From Mycobacterium shinjukuense (GTDB lineage Bacteria > Actinomycetota > Actinomycetes > Mycobacteriales > Mycobacteriaceae), in NCBI RefSeq assembly GCF_010730055.1, contig NZ_AP022575.1, positions 1,240,001-1,304,000 on the forward strand: a DNA stretch of 64,000 nt. Reading direction: 5' to 3'. The first letter of the stretch is position 1, and every line of letters begins with the position of its first letter. Shown here in pieces: positions 8,644 through 16,716 of this stretch. A program made the position numbers and the translations under genes. Below the pieces are notes generated by a model. The model did not search any database. It had not been told where the DNA came from and saw only the letters and a list, made by a program, of their open reading frames with translations.

Positions 8644-8934
8644 GTGACGGACGGCAAGACCACCGTCGCGGCCGAAGGCAGCCTGACCGGTGAAGCGCTC
8701 GAGCTGAAGGTGGTGGGTGCGTCGTGGCGGCGCCCCCAGGTTCGGCCGTGCCCCAGCGGTGGGCTGCCCGCGCTTCTCGGTGAGACGACGGCATCGGGCA
8801 TCGATGGATTCGACCAGTCGGTGAGCCGGATCCCGACGGGCCCCGACGGCGTCTACCGCCTCGACCTCACCGAGACCAGGGGGCGCGCCGGCTACCCCTA
8901 CACGGTCACGTGCCACCTCGAAGTGCGCTTCTGA
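8644..8934 (+). CDS. Small hypothetical protein downstream of aroG
   Basis: A 96-residue reading frame (GTG 8644) that I do not recognise. It begins MTDGKTTVAAEGSLTGEALE and ends TVTCHLEVRF; two Cys residues and a strand-rich, polar composition suggest a small beta-type domain or the tail of a once longer secreted protein. It has no signal peptide and no Shine-Dalgarno sequence. The frame is the same as aroG and stays open right from the aroG stop at 8590-8592. It converges on pknL with 16 bp between the stops. In M. tuberculosis this spot holds a transposase gene, so the interval is variable. Could be a decaying remnant. Confidence 0.4.
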   Translation: MTDGKTTVAAEGSLTGEALELKVVGASWRRPQVRPCPSGGLPALLGETTASGIDGFDQSVSRIPTGPDGVYRLDLTETRGRAGYPYTVTCHLEVRF

Positions 8935-8950
8935 AGACGGTGTTGCGAGG

Positions 8951-10201
8951 TTAGAGTTGGAGCAGGCCGCCGAGGTTGCCGCCGATCGACCATGCCGCGG
9001 TCGCGACCAGCCCGGTGAGCGCCAGCACGACCGCGATCCAGACCAGCACCATGCGTCGGGCGTGCTGTCGCGCCCAGACGAATTCGTCTAGGGCGATGCC
9101 GGCGAATCGTTCTGCCGCCGGTGCGCGGTCGTGTCCGTGTCGGTCGGGGGAGCCGGGCTCGACCGCGGGGTGCGCCGATGGGACCGGCCCGGGCCAGTCG
9201 TCCGGTGGGCGGGTGAACTGGCGGGTCGGCTGGCGCCCCGGCGCGGTGGCTGGCGCCCGGGCACCCCGGTGCTGGCCGACCTGGCCGTGGTGCACCGCCG
9301 CCGATCGATGCTGGGCGGAGTCGCGCGGCGCGGGCACCCGGAAGTCGGGCAGCCCCAGTTCCGCGGCGATGGCGTTCAGATCCGTGGCCATCTCGCTGGC
9401 GTCGGCGTATCTATCGGTGGGGTCGCGGGCGGTTGCGCACGCCACAAATTCATCGAATTGGGTTGGTACGCCATCGATGACAGTGCTGGCGCACGGCACA
9501 TCGTGATCCAGCCGTTGGTAGGCGATCGATAGCGCTGAGTCGCCGGCGAACGGTGTGCGCCCGGTCAGCAATTCGTAGGTGAGAATCCCGGTCGAGTAGA
9601 CATCGCTGCGGGGATCGGCGTTGCCGTCGCGCACCTGCTCGGGGGACAGGTAGGCCGCGGTACCCAAAATGACACTGGTGGAGGTGATTCCGGCGGCGGC
9701 GAGGGCGCGGACCAGCCCGAAGTCGGCGAGTTTGACGTCGCCGTCGTCGGAGATCAGCACATTCTCGGGTTTGATGTCGCGATGGATCAGGCCGGCCCGA
9801 TGGGCGGCGGCCAGCCCGCCCAGCACCGGGCGCAGCACCGCCACCACGGCGTGCGGGGGCATCGGACCGCGTTCGGCCAACAGCTCTCGCAGCGTGCCAC
9901 CGTCGATGAGCTCCATCACCAGAAACGTGTGTCGGCCATCCTGGCCCTGGTCGTAGACCGCGACCAACCCGGGATCCTTCAGGCGGGCGACCGTGCGGGC
10001 CTCGAGGTGGAAGCGGGTGAGAAATTGCTGGTCGCCGGCGTAGCGCGGGTCCATCACCTTCAGCGCGACGGGGCGGTCCAGCCGGACGTCGTGGCCCCGA
10101 TAGACCGTGGAGGTGCCGCCACTGGCGATCCTGGCCTGGACCAGGTAACGCCCATCCAGCATGGCGCCGACCAACGGGTCGCCTGTCCTTGCTGCAGCCA
10201 C
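8951..10201 (-). CDS. pknL: Transmembrane serine/threonine protein kinase PknL
   Basis: Hanks-type kinase with an N-terminal catalytic domain: glycine loop ASGGTSTVYRG, Lys48 in VALKV, HRDIKPEN with Asp142, DFG at 160-162 and an activation loop rich in Ser/Thr (ITSTSVILGTAAYLSPEQ). A Pro/His-rich linker of about 90 residues leads to a single membrane helix near residues 385-410 (MVLVWIAVVLALTGLVATAAW) and a very short outer tail. 416 residues versus 399 in M. tuberculosis. GTG 10201 is preceded by TACCAT with 6 nt spacing, so leaderless. Divergent from the DNA-binding protein gene whose product is a known PknL substrate in M. tuberculosis. Confidence 0.95.
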   Translation of the reverse strand: MAAARTGDPLVGAMLDGRYLVQARIASGGTSTVYRGHDVRLDRPVALKVMDPRYAGDQQFLTRFHLEARTVARLKDPGLVAVYDQGQDGRHTFLVMELIDGGTLRELLAERGPMPPHAVVAVLRPVLGGLAAAHRAGLIHRDIKPENVLISDDGDVKLADFGLVRALAAAGITSTSVILGTAAYLSPEQVRDGNADPRSDVYSTGILTYELLTGRTPFAGDSALSIAYQRLDHDVPCASTVIDGVPTQFDEFVACATARDPTDRYADASEMATDLNAIAAELGLPDFRVPAPRDSAQHRSAAVHHGQVGQHRGARAPATAPGRQPTRQFTRPPDDWPGPVPSAHPAVEPGSPDRHGHDRAPAAERFAGIALDEFVWARQHARRMVLVWIAVVLALTGLVATAAWSIGGNLGGLLQL

Positions 10202-10207
10202 TGGGCC

Positions 10208-10213
10208 ATGGTA
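10208..10213 (-). promoter_or_regulatory. -10 element for leaderless pknL transcript
   Basis: TACCAT on the minus strand, 6 nt before the pknL GTG at 10201. Together with the + strand element at 10263-10268 it defines a compact divergent promoter pair. Confidence 0.55.
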
Positions 10214-10262
10214 GGTGGGGAGAACCTCGGCTCAATCGGGGACTTGGCTACCCACCAGGTTC

Positions 10263-10268
10263 TACACT
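10263..10268 (+). promoter_or_regulatory. -10 element for leaderless transcript of the Rv2175c-like gene
   Basis: TACACT, 6 nt, GTG at 10275. It selects 10275 over the in-frame GTG at 10215, which lies upstream of this promoter and only 13 bp from the pknL start. Confidence 0.6.
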
Positions 10269-10274
10269 GACGCG

Positions 10275-10679
10275 GTGGGCAGCATTCCGGCCGGCGACGA
10301 TGTTCTCGACCCCGACGAACCAACCTACGATTTGGCCCGGGTGGCCGAGCTGCTCGGGGTACCGCTCAGCAAGGTGCACCAGCAGCTGCGGGAAGGTCAG
10401 CTGGTCGGGGTGCGGCGCGCAGGCGGTGTGGTCGTGCCGCAGGTGTTCTTCACCCCCTCCGGTGAGGTGGTCAAGAGCCTGCCCGGGCTGCTGACGATCC
10501 TGCACGACGGCGGTTATCACGAGACCGAGATCGTGCGCTGGCTGTTTACCCGTGATCCGTCGCTGACCATCACCCGCGACGGATCGCGCGACGCCATCAG
10601 CAACGCCCGCCCGGTGGATGCGCTGCACGCCCACCAGGCCCGCGAGGTCGTGCGCCGGGCGCAGGCTATGGCATACTAG
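10275..10679 (+). CDS. Winged helix-turn-helix DNA-binding protein, PknL substrate (Rv2175c type)
   Basis: A 134-residue cytoplasmic protein. The segment YDLARVAELLGVPLSKVHQQLREGQLVGVRR is a helix-turn-helix with the following beta wing; the C-terminal half (PSLTITRDGSRDAISNARPVDALHAHQAREVVRRAQAMAY) is nearly identical to Rv2175c. In M. tuberculosis PknL phosphorylates an N-terminal Thr and lowers DNA binding; the present start at GTG 10275 leaves a shorter N-terminus (MGSIPAGDDVLDPDEPTYD), so whether the same Thr exists is uncertain. Its last 14 nt overlap the 3' end of mptA on the other strand. Confidence 0.88.
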   Translation: MGSIPAGDDVLDPDEPTYDLARVAELLGVPLSKVHQQLREGQLVGVRRAGGVVVPQVFFTPSGEVVKSLPGLLTILHDGGYHETEIVRWLFTRDPSLTITRDGSRDAISNARPVDALHAHQAREVVRRAQAMAY

Positions 10680-12189
10680 CGACCCGCGGCTCCGGTGCCC
10701 GGTACAGCGAATACCAGGCCAGCAGCGCCGACGCGGTCGCCAGGCCGACGTGCAGCCAGGAATACATGCCGTGCGAGCCGTCGGGTTTGAAGATCACCAT
10801 GACCCACGTCGAGACCCCGGCGATCGCCGCCATCCAGCGCCGTGACTGGGCCAGCGGAGCCAGCACCGCCAGCGGCCAGGAGTAGTACCACGGCAAGGCG
10901 GCGGGCACGAACAACACCACGATCAGCATCGCCCACACGATGCCGGTCAGCACGGCCCGGTCGTCGCGTCGGAACCGCCACCACAACACCGGCAGCGACA
11001 CCGCGATGATCGTGATGCCGATGAGCCGGGTGACCCGCAGCAACGGGTAGAAGTCGACCGCGAAGAACCCGCTGCCAAAGGCGTGGATGAGGTTGGCCGC
11101 CGCGGTCGGCGCGGTCAGCCAGTTGATGATCTTCACCGACCCGGCCAGCGCGGACAGCCAGCCCAGGCCGACACCGGCCAACGCGGACAACACCGCGAAC
11201 ACCACCGCGCAGATCACCAGGGATGACAAGGCGGCCGCCAGGAACGCCGGGACCTGCCGGTATCCGCGGTCGGCGCGCAGATGACGCGCCCATACCCAAA
11301 ACAGGAACGGCAACGCCAGCCCGGCGGTGGCTTTGACCGCGGTGGCGACCGTCAGCAGCGTGACGCCCGCGACATGGTGGCGCTGCAGGGTCAGCGCGAT
11401 GCCGGCGGCCATCAGGCCCACCATGAGCATCTCGTTGTGCACCCCGCCCATCAGATGGATGAGCACCAGGGGGTTGAGAACGCAGATCCACAGCGCGGTG
11501 GGGCCGTCGGCGCCCAGCTGGCGAGCCAGCCGGGGAGCGGCCCAGATCAGCAGCGCCAGCCCGGGCAGCATGCACAACCGCAGCAGCATGGTTCCGGCGA
11601 CGACGTTGTTGCCGGTGATCACCGTGACCAGCTTGGCGACCAGGATGAACGCCGGACCATAGGGCGCGGTGGTGATCGTCCAGATCGGGCTGACATCGTC
11701 CAGCAGCGGATTCGGGTTACCCACCGGACCGACGGCGTAGGGGTCCAGGCCGTCGCGCAGCAGCGCCCCCTGGGCCAGGTACGAGTAGGTGTCGCGGCTG
11801 AAGACGGGGACCGACAGCAGCAACGGCGCCAACCAGAAGGCGGTGGTGGCCCGCATGGTGAACTCGGTGGCCGCCCGGGCCAAAACACGTTGACCCAACC
11901 TCAGCCACGCGATCAGCATGAGCGCCACACCCAGCCACAACAGCATCGACGACAGCACCAGCCCGTGGCCAAAGCGCAGCCAGGACAGGTGAAACGATTC
12001 CAGCAGCGGGTCATGCTGGCGGGTGCTGCCCGCGCCCAGCCCGCCCGCGGTGATCAGCGCCGCTGCCAGCAAACCCAGCCGCGCCGGCCCGGCCTCCGGG
12101 GCCGTCGCGAACCCGCAGAATTGCGAAAGGCGTTGACCAACAGATACTTTAGCCGCAGTGTCGGCTTCCGGGGTGGGACTGGGAATCAT
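10666..12189 (-). CDS. mptA: Alpha-(1->6)-mannopyranosyltransferase MptA
   Basis: GT-C type membrane mannosyltransferase that extends the alpha-1,6 mannan backbone of lipomannan using polyprenyl-phosphomannose. 507 residues with about a dozen hydrophobic segments. The signature after the first membrane helices, VPVFSRDTYSYLAQGALLRDG, holds the Asp expected to be catalytic, and the loop NPLLDDVSPIWTITTAPYGP is almost unchanged from M. tuberculosis. ATG 12189 begins 3 nt after the stop of idsA2, so the two form an operon: a prenyl diphosphate synthase feeding polyprenol supply and a polyprenol-dependent glycosyltransferase. Confidence 0.93.
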   Translation of the reverse strand: MIPSPTPEADTAAKVSVGQRLSQFCGFATAPEAGPARLGLLAAALITAGGLGAGSTRQHDPLLESFHLSWLRFGHGLVLSSMLLWLGVALMLIAWLRLGQRVLARAATEFTMRATTAFWLAPLLLSVPVFSRDTYSYLAQGALLRDGLDPYAVGPVGNPNPLLDDVSPIWTITTAPYGPAFILVAKLVTVITGNNVVAGTMLLRLCMLPGLALLIWAAPRLARQLGADGPTALWICVLNPLVLIHLMGGVHNEMLMVGLMAAGIALTLQRHHVAGVTLLTVATAVKATAGLALPFLFWVWARHLRADRGYRQVPAFLAAALSSLVICAVVFAVLSALAGVGLGWLSALAGSVKIINWLTAPTAAANLIHAFGSGFFAVDFYPLLRVTRLIGITIIAVSLPVLWWRFRRDDRAVLTGIVWAMLIVVLFVPAALPWYYSWPLAVLAPLAQSRRWMAAIAGVSTWVMVIFKPDGSHGMYSWLHVGLATASALLAWYSLYRAPEPRVASMP

Positions 12190-12192
12190 CGC

Positions 12193-13263
12193 TCAAGCGG
12201 ACCGGTCGGTGGCCATCCTGGCCAGCTCGGACAACCCGGCCTTGGCTGCCGCGTTGATGGGTGCCGACGCCAGCGTGGTCAGCGCCCGTTGGGTGAGCGC
12301 GGCGATGCGGCTCTCGGCTGCGGCCAGTGCGCCCACGCCCTCGATCACCGCGCACAGCTCGCGCACCTGCGCGTCGGTCAGCTTCGTGCCGATCGAGGTC
12401 CGTAACAGCTGGGCCGCCGCCGGATCCGACTCCTCCGCCAAGGCGGCGGCCTCGGCCAGCAGCACGGTGCGCTTTCCGGACCTCAGGTCGTCGCCGGACG
12501 GCTTGCCGGTCACCGCCGGATCCCCGAACACCCCGAGCACGTCGTCGCGCAGCTGGAAGGCCACCCCGAGGTCGTTGCCGAACTGGCCGAAGATGGCCGC
12601 CACGTGGGGTCGGTCGGCGGCGGCCGCCACCCCGAGTTGCAGCGGTCGGGAGACCGTGTAGCCGGCGGTCTTGAAGGTGGCCACGGTCATCGCCGAGGCT
12701 ATCGACTCGGCCGCGCTGGCCTCGGCGACGATGTCGAGGTATTGCCCGCCCAGCACCTCGGTGCGGATGTCGGACCAGACGCGGTGGACCCGCCGCGCCG
12801 CGTCGGGTGACAGGGCGGCCTGGCAGACCTCGGAGACGATGTCATCGGCCCAGGCCTGCGCCACGCCACCGAGCAAGATGGCCGCCGAGATCCCGAACTG
12901 CTCGGCCGGGCCTCGCCAGTTCCGCTCGCGGTGCAGCGACGCGAAGTGCATATGGGCCGTCGGCCCGCCGCGGCGGGTGGCCGAGGCGTCGATGACGTCG
13001 TCGTGCACCAGCGCCCAGGCGTGCAGCAGTTCCAGCGCGGAAAACAGCAGCAGCACATCGGCAGCGGGCTCCTCGGGTGCCACGGCGCGCCAGCCCCAGT
13101 AAGCGAAGATCGGCCGCAGCCGTTTGCCGCTGCGCAGTGCGAAGCTTTCCAGCCAGGCCGTCAAGACGTCGTAGTCGGCGCCCCCCGGAACGGCAATGTA
13201 GGCGGCCTCCCTGCGACGCACGCGCAGGTAACGTCGCAGTTGGTCGGTGATTGCGCTGGCCAA
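12193..13263 (-). CDS. idsA2: Polyprenyl (geranylgeranyl/farnesyl-type) diphosphate synthase IdsA2
   Basis: Condenses isopentenyl diphosphate with allylic diphosphates. First aspartate-rich motif HDDVIDASATRR (DDxxD) is intact; the second reads QLRDDVLGVFGD, i.e. DDxxG, as also in M. tuberculosis IdsA2. GKRLRPIFAYWG is the substrate-binding GKxxRP motif. The start is unclear: TTG 13263 aligns with the M. tuberculosis N-terminus (MAGAITDQL against LASAITDQL) but lacks a ribosome site; CTG at 13302 has GGAAAGGGG 7 nt upstream. No ATG or GTG is available. TTG gives 356 residues, CTG 369. Cotranscribed with mptA. Confidence 0.88.
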   Translation of the reverse strand: MASAITDQLRRYLRVRRREAAYIAVPGGADYDVLTAWLESFALRSGKRLRPIFAYWGWRAVAPEEPAADVLLLFSALELLHAWALVHDDVIDASATRRGGPTAHMHFASLHRERNWRGPAEQFGISAAILLGGVAQAWADDIVSEVCQAALSPDAARRVHRVWSDIRTEVLGGQYLDIVAEASAAESIASAMTVATFKTAGYTVSRPLQLGVAAAADRPHVAAIFGQFGNDLGVAFQLRDDVLGVFGDPAVTGKPSGDDLRSGKRTVLLAEAAALAEESDPAAAQLLRTSIGTKLTDAQVRELCAVIEGVGALAAAESRIAALTQRALTTLASAPINAAAKAGLSELARMATDRSA

Positions 13264-13342
13264 CTCGGCGGTTGCCGGTGCTGCCGGCGCATTGTGGCTC
13301 AGCGCGGCGCCCCTTTCCGGTCGGCATCTACTCTGGCCCGAC

Positions 13343-13348
13343 AGTGTA
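13343..13348 (-). promoter_or_regulatory. Probable -10 element of idsA2-mptA
   Basis: TACACT on the minus strand about 40 nt before CTG 13302 and 80 nt before TTG 13263. The resulting leader would include the GGAAAGGGG at 13310-13318. Confidence 0.45.
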
Positions 13349-13448
13349 TTCTGCCTGGGCTTAGGTGGCGGCTTGTGCCCGACGTGGGCGAGACTTTGTT
13401 GAGGCCGACTTGCTGTTCGCCGGCAAGCGGGTGGTATCCCCGCGCCCC

Positions 13449-13454
13449 TATGCT
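13449..13454 (+). promoter_or_regulatory. Possible -10 element upstream of the MTHFR-like gene
   Basis: TATGCT followed by 6 nt and an in-frame GTG at 13461. Transcription from here would yield either a leaderless message with a 30-residue N-terminal extension, or a 90-nt leader for the downstream GTG at 13551. Confidence 0.45.
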
Positions 13455-13550
13455 GGCGTGGTGGCCTGGGGTGGCTGGCCCGCCCAGCACCACAGGGTAT
13501 GCGCGGCGTGGCGCGGTCGGGGAATGAGGAATCGAACGAAGAGGAGCCGT

Positions 13551-14456
13551 GTGACGCTGAACACCATCGCGCTCGAGCTGGTGCCACCGAATGTGGACGG
13601 TGGCAAAGAACGGGCACTGGAAGATGCAAGCAAAGTGCTGCGGTACTCGGCCGAGTCCGGCCTGGACGGCCGGATCCGACACGTGATGATTCCGGGGATG
13701 ATCGCCGAGGACGACGATCGTCCCGTCCCGATGCGGCACAAGCTGGACGTGCTGGACTTCTGGTCCATCATCAAGCCGGAGTTGCCGGGCCTGGCCGGCC
13801 TGTGCACGCAGGTCACCGCATTCATGGACGAGTCATCCCTGCGCCAGCGACTCACCGACCTGTCCGCCGCTGGCCTGGAGGGCGTGGTCTTCGTCGGCGT
13901 GCCGCGCACGATGAACGACGGCGAGGGCTGCGGCGTGGCGCCGACCGACGCCTTGTCGATCTATCGCGAGTTGGTGCCCAACCGCGGCGTGATCGTGATC
14001 CCCACCCGAGACGGCGAACAGGGCCGGTTCGATTTCAAGTGCCAGCGGGGCGCCACCTACGGCATGACCCAGTTGCTGTATTCCGACGCGATCGTGGATT
14101 TCCTGACCGAGTTCGCCAAGAGCACCGATCATCGGCCCGAAATCCTGCTGTCGTTCGGCTTCGTGCCTGCGGTCGAGGACCGTGTCGGCCTGATCCGTTG
14201 GCTGATCCAGGATCCGGGCAACGCCGCGGTGGCCGATGAGCAGGCATTCGTGAAGAAGTTGGCGGCTAGCGAACCCGCTCAGAAGCGCCGGCTGATGGTC
14301 GAGCTGTACCAGCGCGTAATAGACGGCGTGGCCGACCTGGGCTTTCCGCTCAGCGTCCATCTCGAGGCAACGTATGGCGTTTCCGGTCCGGCTTTCGAGA
14401 CCTTCGCGGAGATGCTTGCCTACTGGGCGCCCGACAACGGGGGTAGCCATTTCTAG
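13551..14456 (+). CDS. Methylenetetrahydrofolate reductase-like protein (Rv2172c type)
   Basis: 301 residues from GTG 13551 (TLNTIALELVPPN), the exact length of Rv2172c. The protein is a distant member of the methylenetetrahydrofolate reductase fold; mycobacterial members of this group have been reported to reduce methylene-THF with NADH without a bound flavin. Conserved runs include RHVMIPGMIAEDDDRPVPM, FVGVPRTMNDGEG and FPLSVHLEA. A GAGGAG at 13541-13546 supports this start. A second, leaderless-type GTG at 13461 is in frame. If active it would supply methyl-THF to MetH, whose gene is in this window. The last 4 nt overlap the convergent lppM stop in a shared CTAG. Confidence 0.85.
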   Translation: MTLNTIALELVPPNVDGGKERALEDASKVLRYSAESGLDGRIRHVMIPGMIAEDDDRPVPMRHKLDVLDFWSIIKPELPGLAGLCTQVTAFMDESSLRQRLTDLSAAGLEGVVFVGVPRTMNDGEGCGVAPTDALSIYRELVPNRGVIVIPTRDGEQGRFDFKCQRGATYGMTQLLYSDAIVDFLTEFAKSTDHRPEILLSFGFVPAVEDRVGLIRWLIQDPGNAAVADEQAFVKKLAASEPAQKRRLMVELYQRVIDGVADLGFPLSVHLEATYGVSGPAFETFAEMLAYWAPDNGGSHF

Positions 14457-15181
14457 CTGGGCGGCTGGTCGCCCGATGCGGTGAACCGGGGGGAGCGGTC
14501 CCGGCCGAGCCAGGCCAGCAGGGCCACCACCCCGGCGGCGGTGAACGACGCGATTCCCAGCCAGATGCCCGCCCCGGTGAACGAGCGGGTGTTGGGATCG
14601 GTGTAGCGGGCCTGCGCGGTCATGGTGCTGACCACGCCCGGCTTGAGCTTCCACTGCACCACCTCGGGCTCGATCCGGTCACCGTTGGTGGAGGTCACCG
14701 GTCCCGGGAAGGCGACGGTCAACACGACGTCGGCGTCCGGATCGGTCAGTGACGTCAGATCGACCCGGCCCTCCAGGATCACCAGGTTGCCGTTTCGGCG
14801 CAGCGACAGACTGACTCCGGCGGCGTCGGAGTTCATGTTGGCCAGCTGCGGCAGCTCGGCGAAGGTCAGATCGGAAAACACCGCCTGCGACCCCACGTAG
14901 CCATCGCTGTCGTAGTTCGAGACGGCAACCTTCTGGCCGAACGCCACGTTGTTGCTGTCGAGCTGCGGACCGATGTCTTTGCTGGTTTTGGGTTTGGCCG
15001 CGGCGACGATCTCCCCGGACACCAGGTCATCGGGCGAGATGGTGATCGATGCTCGGACCCGCAAGCACCCGGTCGCCAGGGGTACCAGCATCAGCAGCAT
15101 CGCGATGGCCAGCACCCGGCGCGGCCGGGCACTGAGTGCCCGGGATCCTCGGGCTGGAATTGGGGCAGAGCTGGCAGGCAC
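14453..15181 (-). CDS. lppM: Lipoprotein LppM
   Basis: Secreted lipoprotein with a C-terminal membrane helix. The signal sequence LAIAMLLMLVPLATGC ends in a lipobox (LATG|C); the mature part is a beta-rich domain (SITISPDDLVSGEIVAA ... SNYDSDGYVGSQAVFSDLTF) and a membrane helix IWLGIASFTAAGVVALLAWL near the end with a short basic tail. In M. tuberculosis LppM has been linked to phagocytosis and phagosome maturation. Start at GTG 15181 gives 242 residues with an Arg-rich n-region; GTG 15115 (220 residues) also works. Lies 76 bp downstream of the GNAT gene, same strand, probably one transcript. Confidence 0.85.
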   Translation of the reverse strand: MPASSAPIPARGSRALSARPRRVLAIAMLLMLVPLATGCLRVRASITISPDDLVSGEIVAAAKPKTSKDIGPQLDSNNVAFGQKVAVSNYDSDGYVGSQAVFSDLTFAELPQLANMNSDAAGVSLSLRRNGNLVILEGRVDLTSLTDPDADVVLTVAFPGPVTSTNGDRIEPEVVQWKLKPGVVSTMTAQARYTDPNTRSFTGAGIWLGIASFTAAGVVALLAWLGRDRSPRFTASGDQPPS

Positions 15182-15257
15182 CAGGTCATCGTGCCAGACC
15201 CGGTGTGGCCGCGTCGGCGCGCCGTCGCGGACGCGGGTACTACCGGTAGCGCGGGGG

Positions 15258-15902
15258 TTATAGAGGTAGCGCGCGGCCCAGGATCGCGAACGCCCGTGGG
15301 TCACCGGAGAAGTAGTAGCCGCGGATGACGTCGGTGAAACCCAGCCGCCGGTACAACCGCCACGCCCGGTTGGCTTCACCGATGGTCTCCGGCGTGGAGA
15401 GCAGGACGTGGTGCTCCCGGCGACCGGCGAGCAGTCGGCGGGTCAATGCCTCGCCGAGGCCACGGCCTTGGGCACGGGGATGAATGTGCAATTCGGTCAA
15501 CTCGAAGTAGCTGGACATCAACCGGTCGATCGCCTGGGGTGGGAAGCCGCTGCGTTGCAGGCCCAGGATGACCTGCTGTTGCCACCACTGACCCGGTGCC
15601 CCGGGGTAGCCGTAGGCAACGCCGAGCATGGGCGCGCCGCGCAATTCGGCGGGCGTGGGACCGGCGCGCTCGCCGGCTCGCGTTGCCGCCGTTGGATCGA
15701 CCGCGTCGGTGGCGTGGTCGCAAGCTATCTCGACGGCCGCGACCGCCTGCCAGCCGCGCCGCTGGGTATGTTCCCGCCACATGGCGGCGCGCTGGTTCTC
15801 GGTGCCCCTGGGGTAGCGCATCGCGTCGACATACACACGCAGCGCGTCGCCGAGGCGGCGTTCCATATCGTTGGGCGCCAGATCGATGAGGAATATCGCC
15901 AA
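15258..15902 (-). CDS. GNAT-family N-acetyltransferase (Rv2170 type)
   Basis: 214-residue acetyl-CoA-dependent acetyltransferase. Motif A is clear: ELHIHPRAQGRGLGEALTRRLL (the R/Q-x-x-G-x-G/A loop), followed by the family C-terminal RAWRLYRRLGFTDVIRGYYF. A long N-terminal region with a WWQQQVILGLQRSGF segment precedes it. In M. tuberculosis Rv2170 has been reported to acetylate isocitrate dehydrogenase; whether that holds here is unknown. TTG 15902 has GAGGAGG 10 nt upstream and matches the conserved N-terminus MAIFLIDL. Likely operon with lppM. Confidence 0.85.
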   Translation of the reverse strand: MAIFLIDLAPNDMERRLGDALRVYVDAMRYPRGTENQRAAMWREHTQRRGWQAVAAVEIACDHATDAVDPTAATRAGERAGPTPAELRGAPMLGVAYGYPGAPGQWWQQQVILGLQRSGFPPQAIDRLMSSYFELTELHIHPRAQGRGLGEALTRRLLAGRREHHVLLSTPETIGEANRAWRLYRRLGFTDVIRGYYFSGDPRAFAILGRALPL

Positions 15903-16180
15903 CTCGCGGTGTCCTCCTCAAACACTGACCCGGCGCGGTGCGTCTCCACCAGTATCGGATGTGGCGCGGGCGGCTCGACGAGCGGTCGCTGTGTGGGGCC
16001 GCAGGGCCATTGCGGCCCAACGCGTCCCTGCGGCGTCACCGGTGCGCGGACGGATAGAATCGCCCGCGAACCAGTGGTACGGCGCAGATCGACCTCGTAT
16101 CATCTGAGTTAGTTGCCCCCACAACGGGCATCGGCATGCTATCGGTAGTTACGTGACGGTCTGTCGGCAAGGAGGGACGT
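15903..16180. other. Divergent intergenic region, GNAT gene / DUF3040 gene
   Basis: About 280 bp holding the ribosome site of the GNAT gene at its left end and AAGGAGGG at its right end before ATG 16181. Candidate -10 hexamers TATCAT (near 16098) and TATCGG (near 16140) face right. No other structure seen. Confidence 0.3.
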
Positions 16181-16591
16181 ATGCCACTCTCCGATCATGA
16201 GCAGAGGATGCTCGACCAGATCGAGAGCGCTCTCTACGCCGAGGACCCCAAGTTCGCCTCGACGGTCCGTGGCGGGGGCTTTCGGGCGCCGACCGCACGG
16301 CGGCGTCTGCAGGGCGCGGCGTTGTTCGTCATCGGCCTGGGGATGCTGGTTTCCGGTGTGGCGTTCAAGGCCACGATGATCGGAAGCTTCCCCATTCTCA
16401 GTGTTTTCGGCTTCGTGGCGATGTTCGCCGGTGTGGTGTTTGCCATCACCGGTCCCCGGCTGCCGGGTAGGGCGGACCACGGCGGACCGGGATCGGGGTC
16501 CGGGTCAGGGCGCCAACGTCGCGGCAAGGGTGCCGGTGGCTCGTTCACCAGCCGGATGGAGGACCGGTTCCGGCGTCGCTTCGACGAGTAG
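16181..16591 (+). CDS. DUF3040 membrane protein (Rv2169c type)
   Basis: 136-residue protein of the actinobacterial DUF3040 family. N-terminal PLSDHEQRMLDQIESALYAEDPKFA is the family signature; two adjacent membrane helices follow (ALFVIGLGMLVSGVAF and ILSVFGFVAMFAGVVFAI), then a glycine-rich basic tail ending MEDRFRRRFDE. ATG 16181 follows a strong AAGGAGGG. It is the last gene before the dcw cluster and is separated from mraZ by a 362-bp control region. Function unknown. Confidence 0.9.
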   Translation: MPLSDHEQRMLDQIESALYAEDPKFASTVRGGGFRAPTARRRLQGAALFVIGLGMLVSGVAFKATMIGSFPILSVFGFVAMFAGVVFAITGPRLPGRADHGGPGSGSGSGRQRRGKGAGGSFTSRMEDRFRRRFDE

Positions 16592-16612
16592 CCGAACGCG
16601 CCACGATGTGGC

Positions 16613-16630
16613 GGGCAGCCTAGGCTGCCC
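16613..16630. repeat. 18-bp perfect palindrome after the DUF3040 gene
   Basis: GGGCAGCC-TA-GGCTGCCC reads the same on both strands, 22 bp after the DUF3040 stop. It could be a terminator stem without a U tract, or a protein-binding dyad; its right arm is also part of the direct repeat at 16623-16639. Confidence 0.6.
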
Positions 16631-16663
16631 CATTGTCACCAGTCTGGGCTGCCCCATTGTCAC
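16623..16663 (+). repeat. Two direct copies of a 17-bp sequence, 24-bp period
   Basis: GGCTGCCCCATTGTCAC occurs at 16623-16639 and identically at 16647-16663. Each copy contains CCCCAT, the complement of the ATGGGG unit in the mraZ operator further downstream. Role unknown. Confidence 0.7.
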
Positions 16664-16716
16664 ACCGGGTTGACCGTACTGAGCCGCAGTTGTGACGCGC
16701 CGTCACCCGAAATTGG

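Noticed and set aside
10215..10274. Upstream GTG start for the Rv2175c-like protein
   Set aside because: It lies upstream of the -10 element and only 13 bp from the divergent pknL start.
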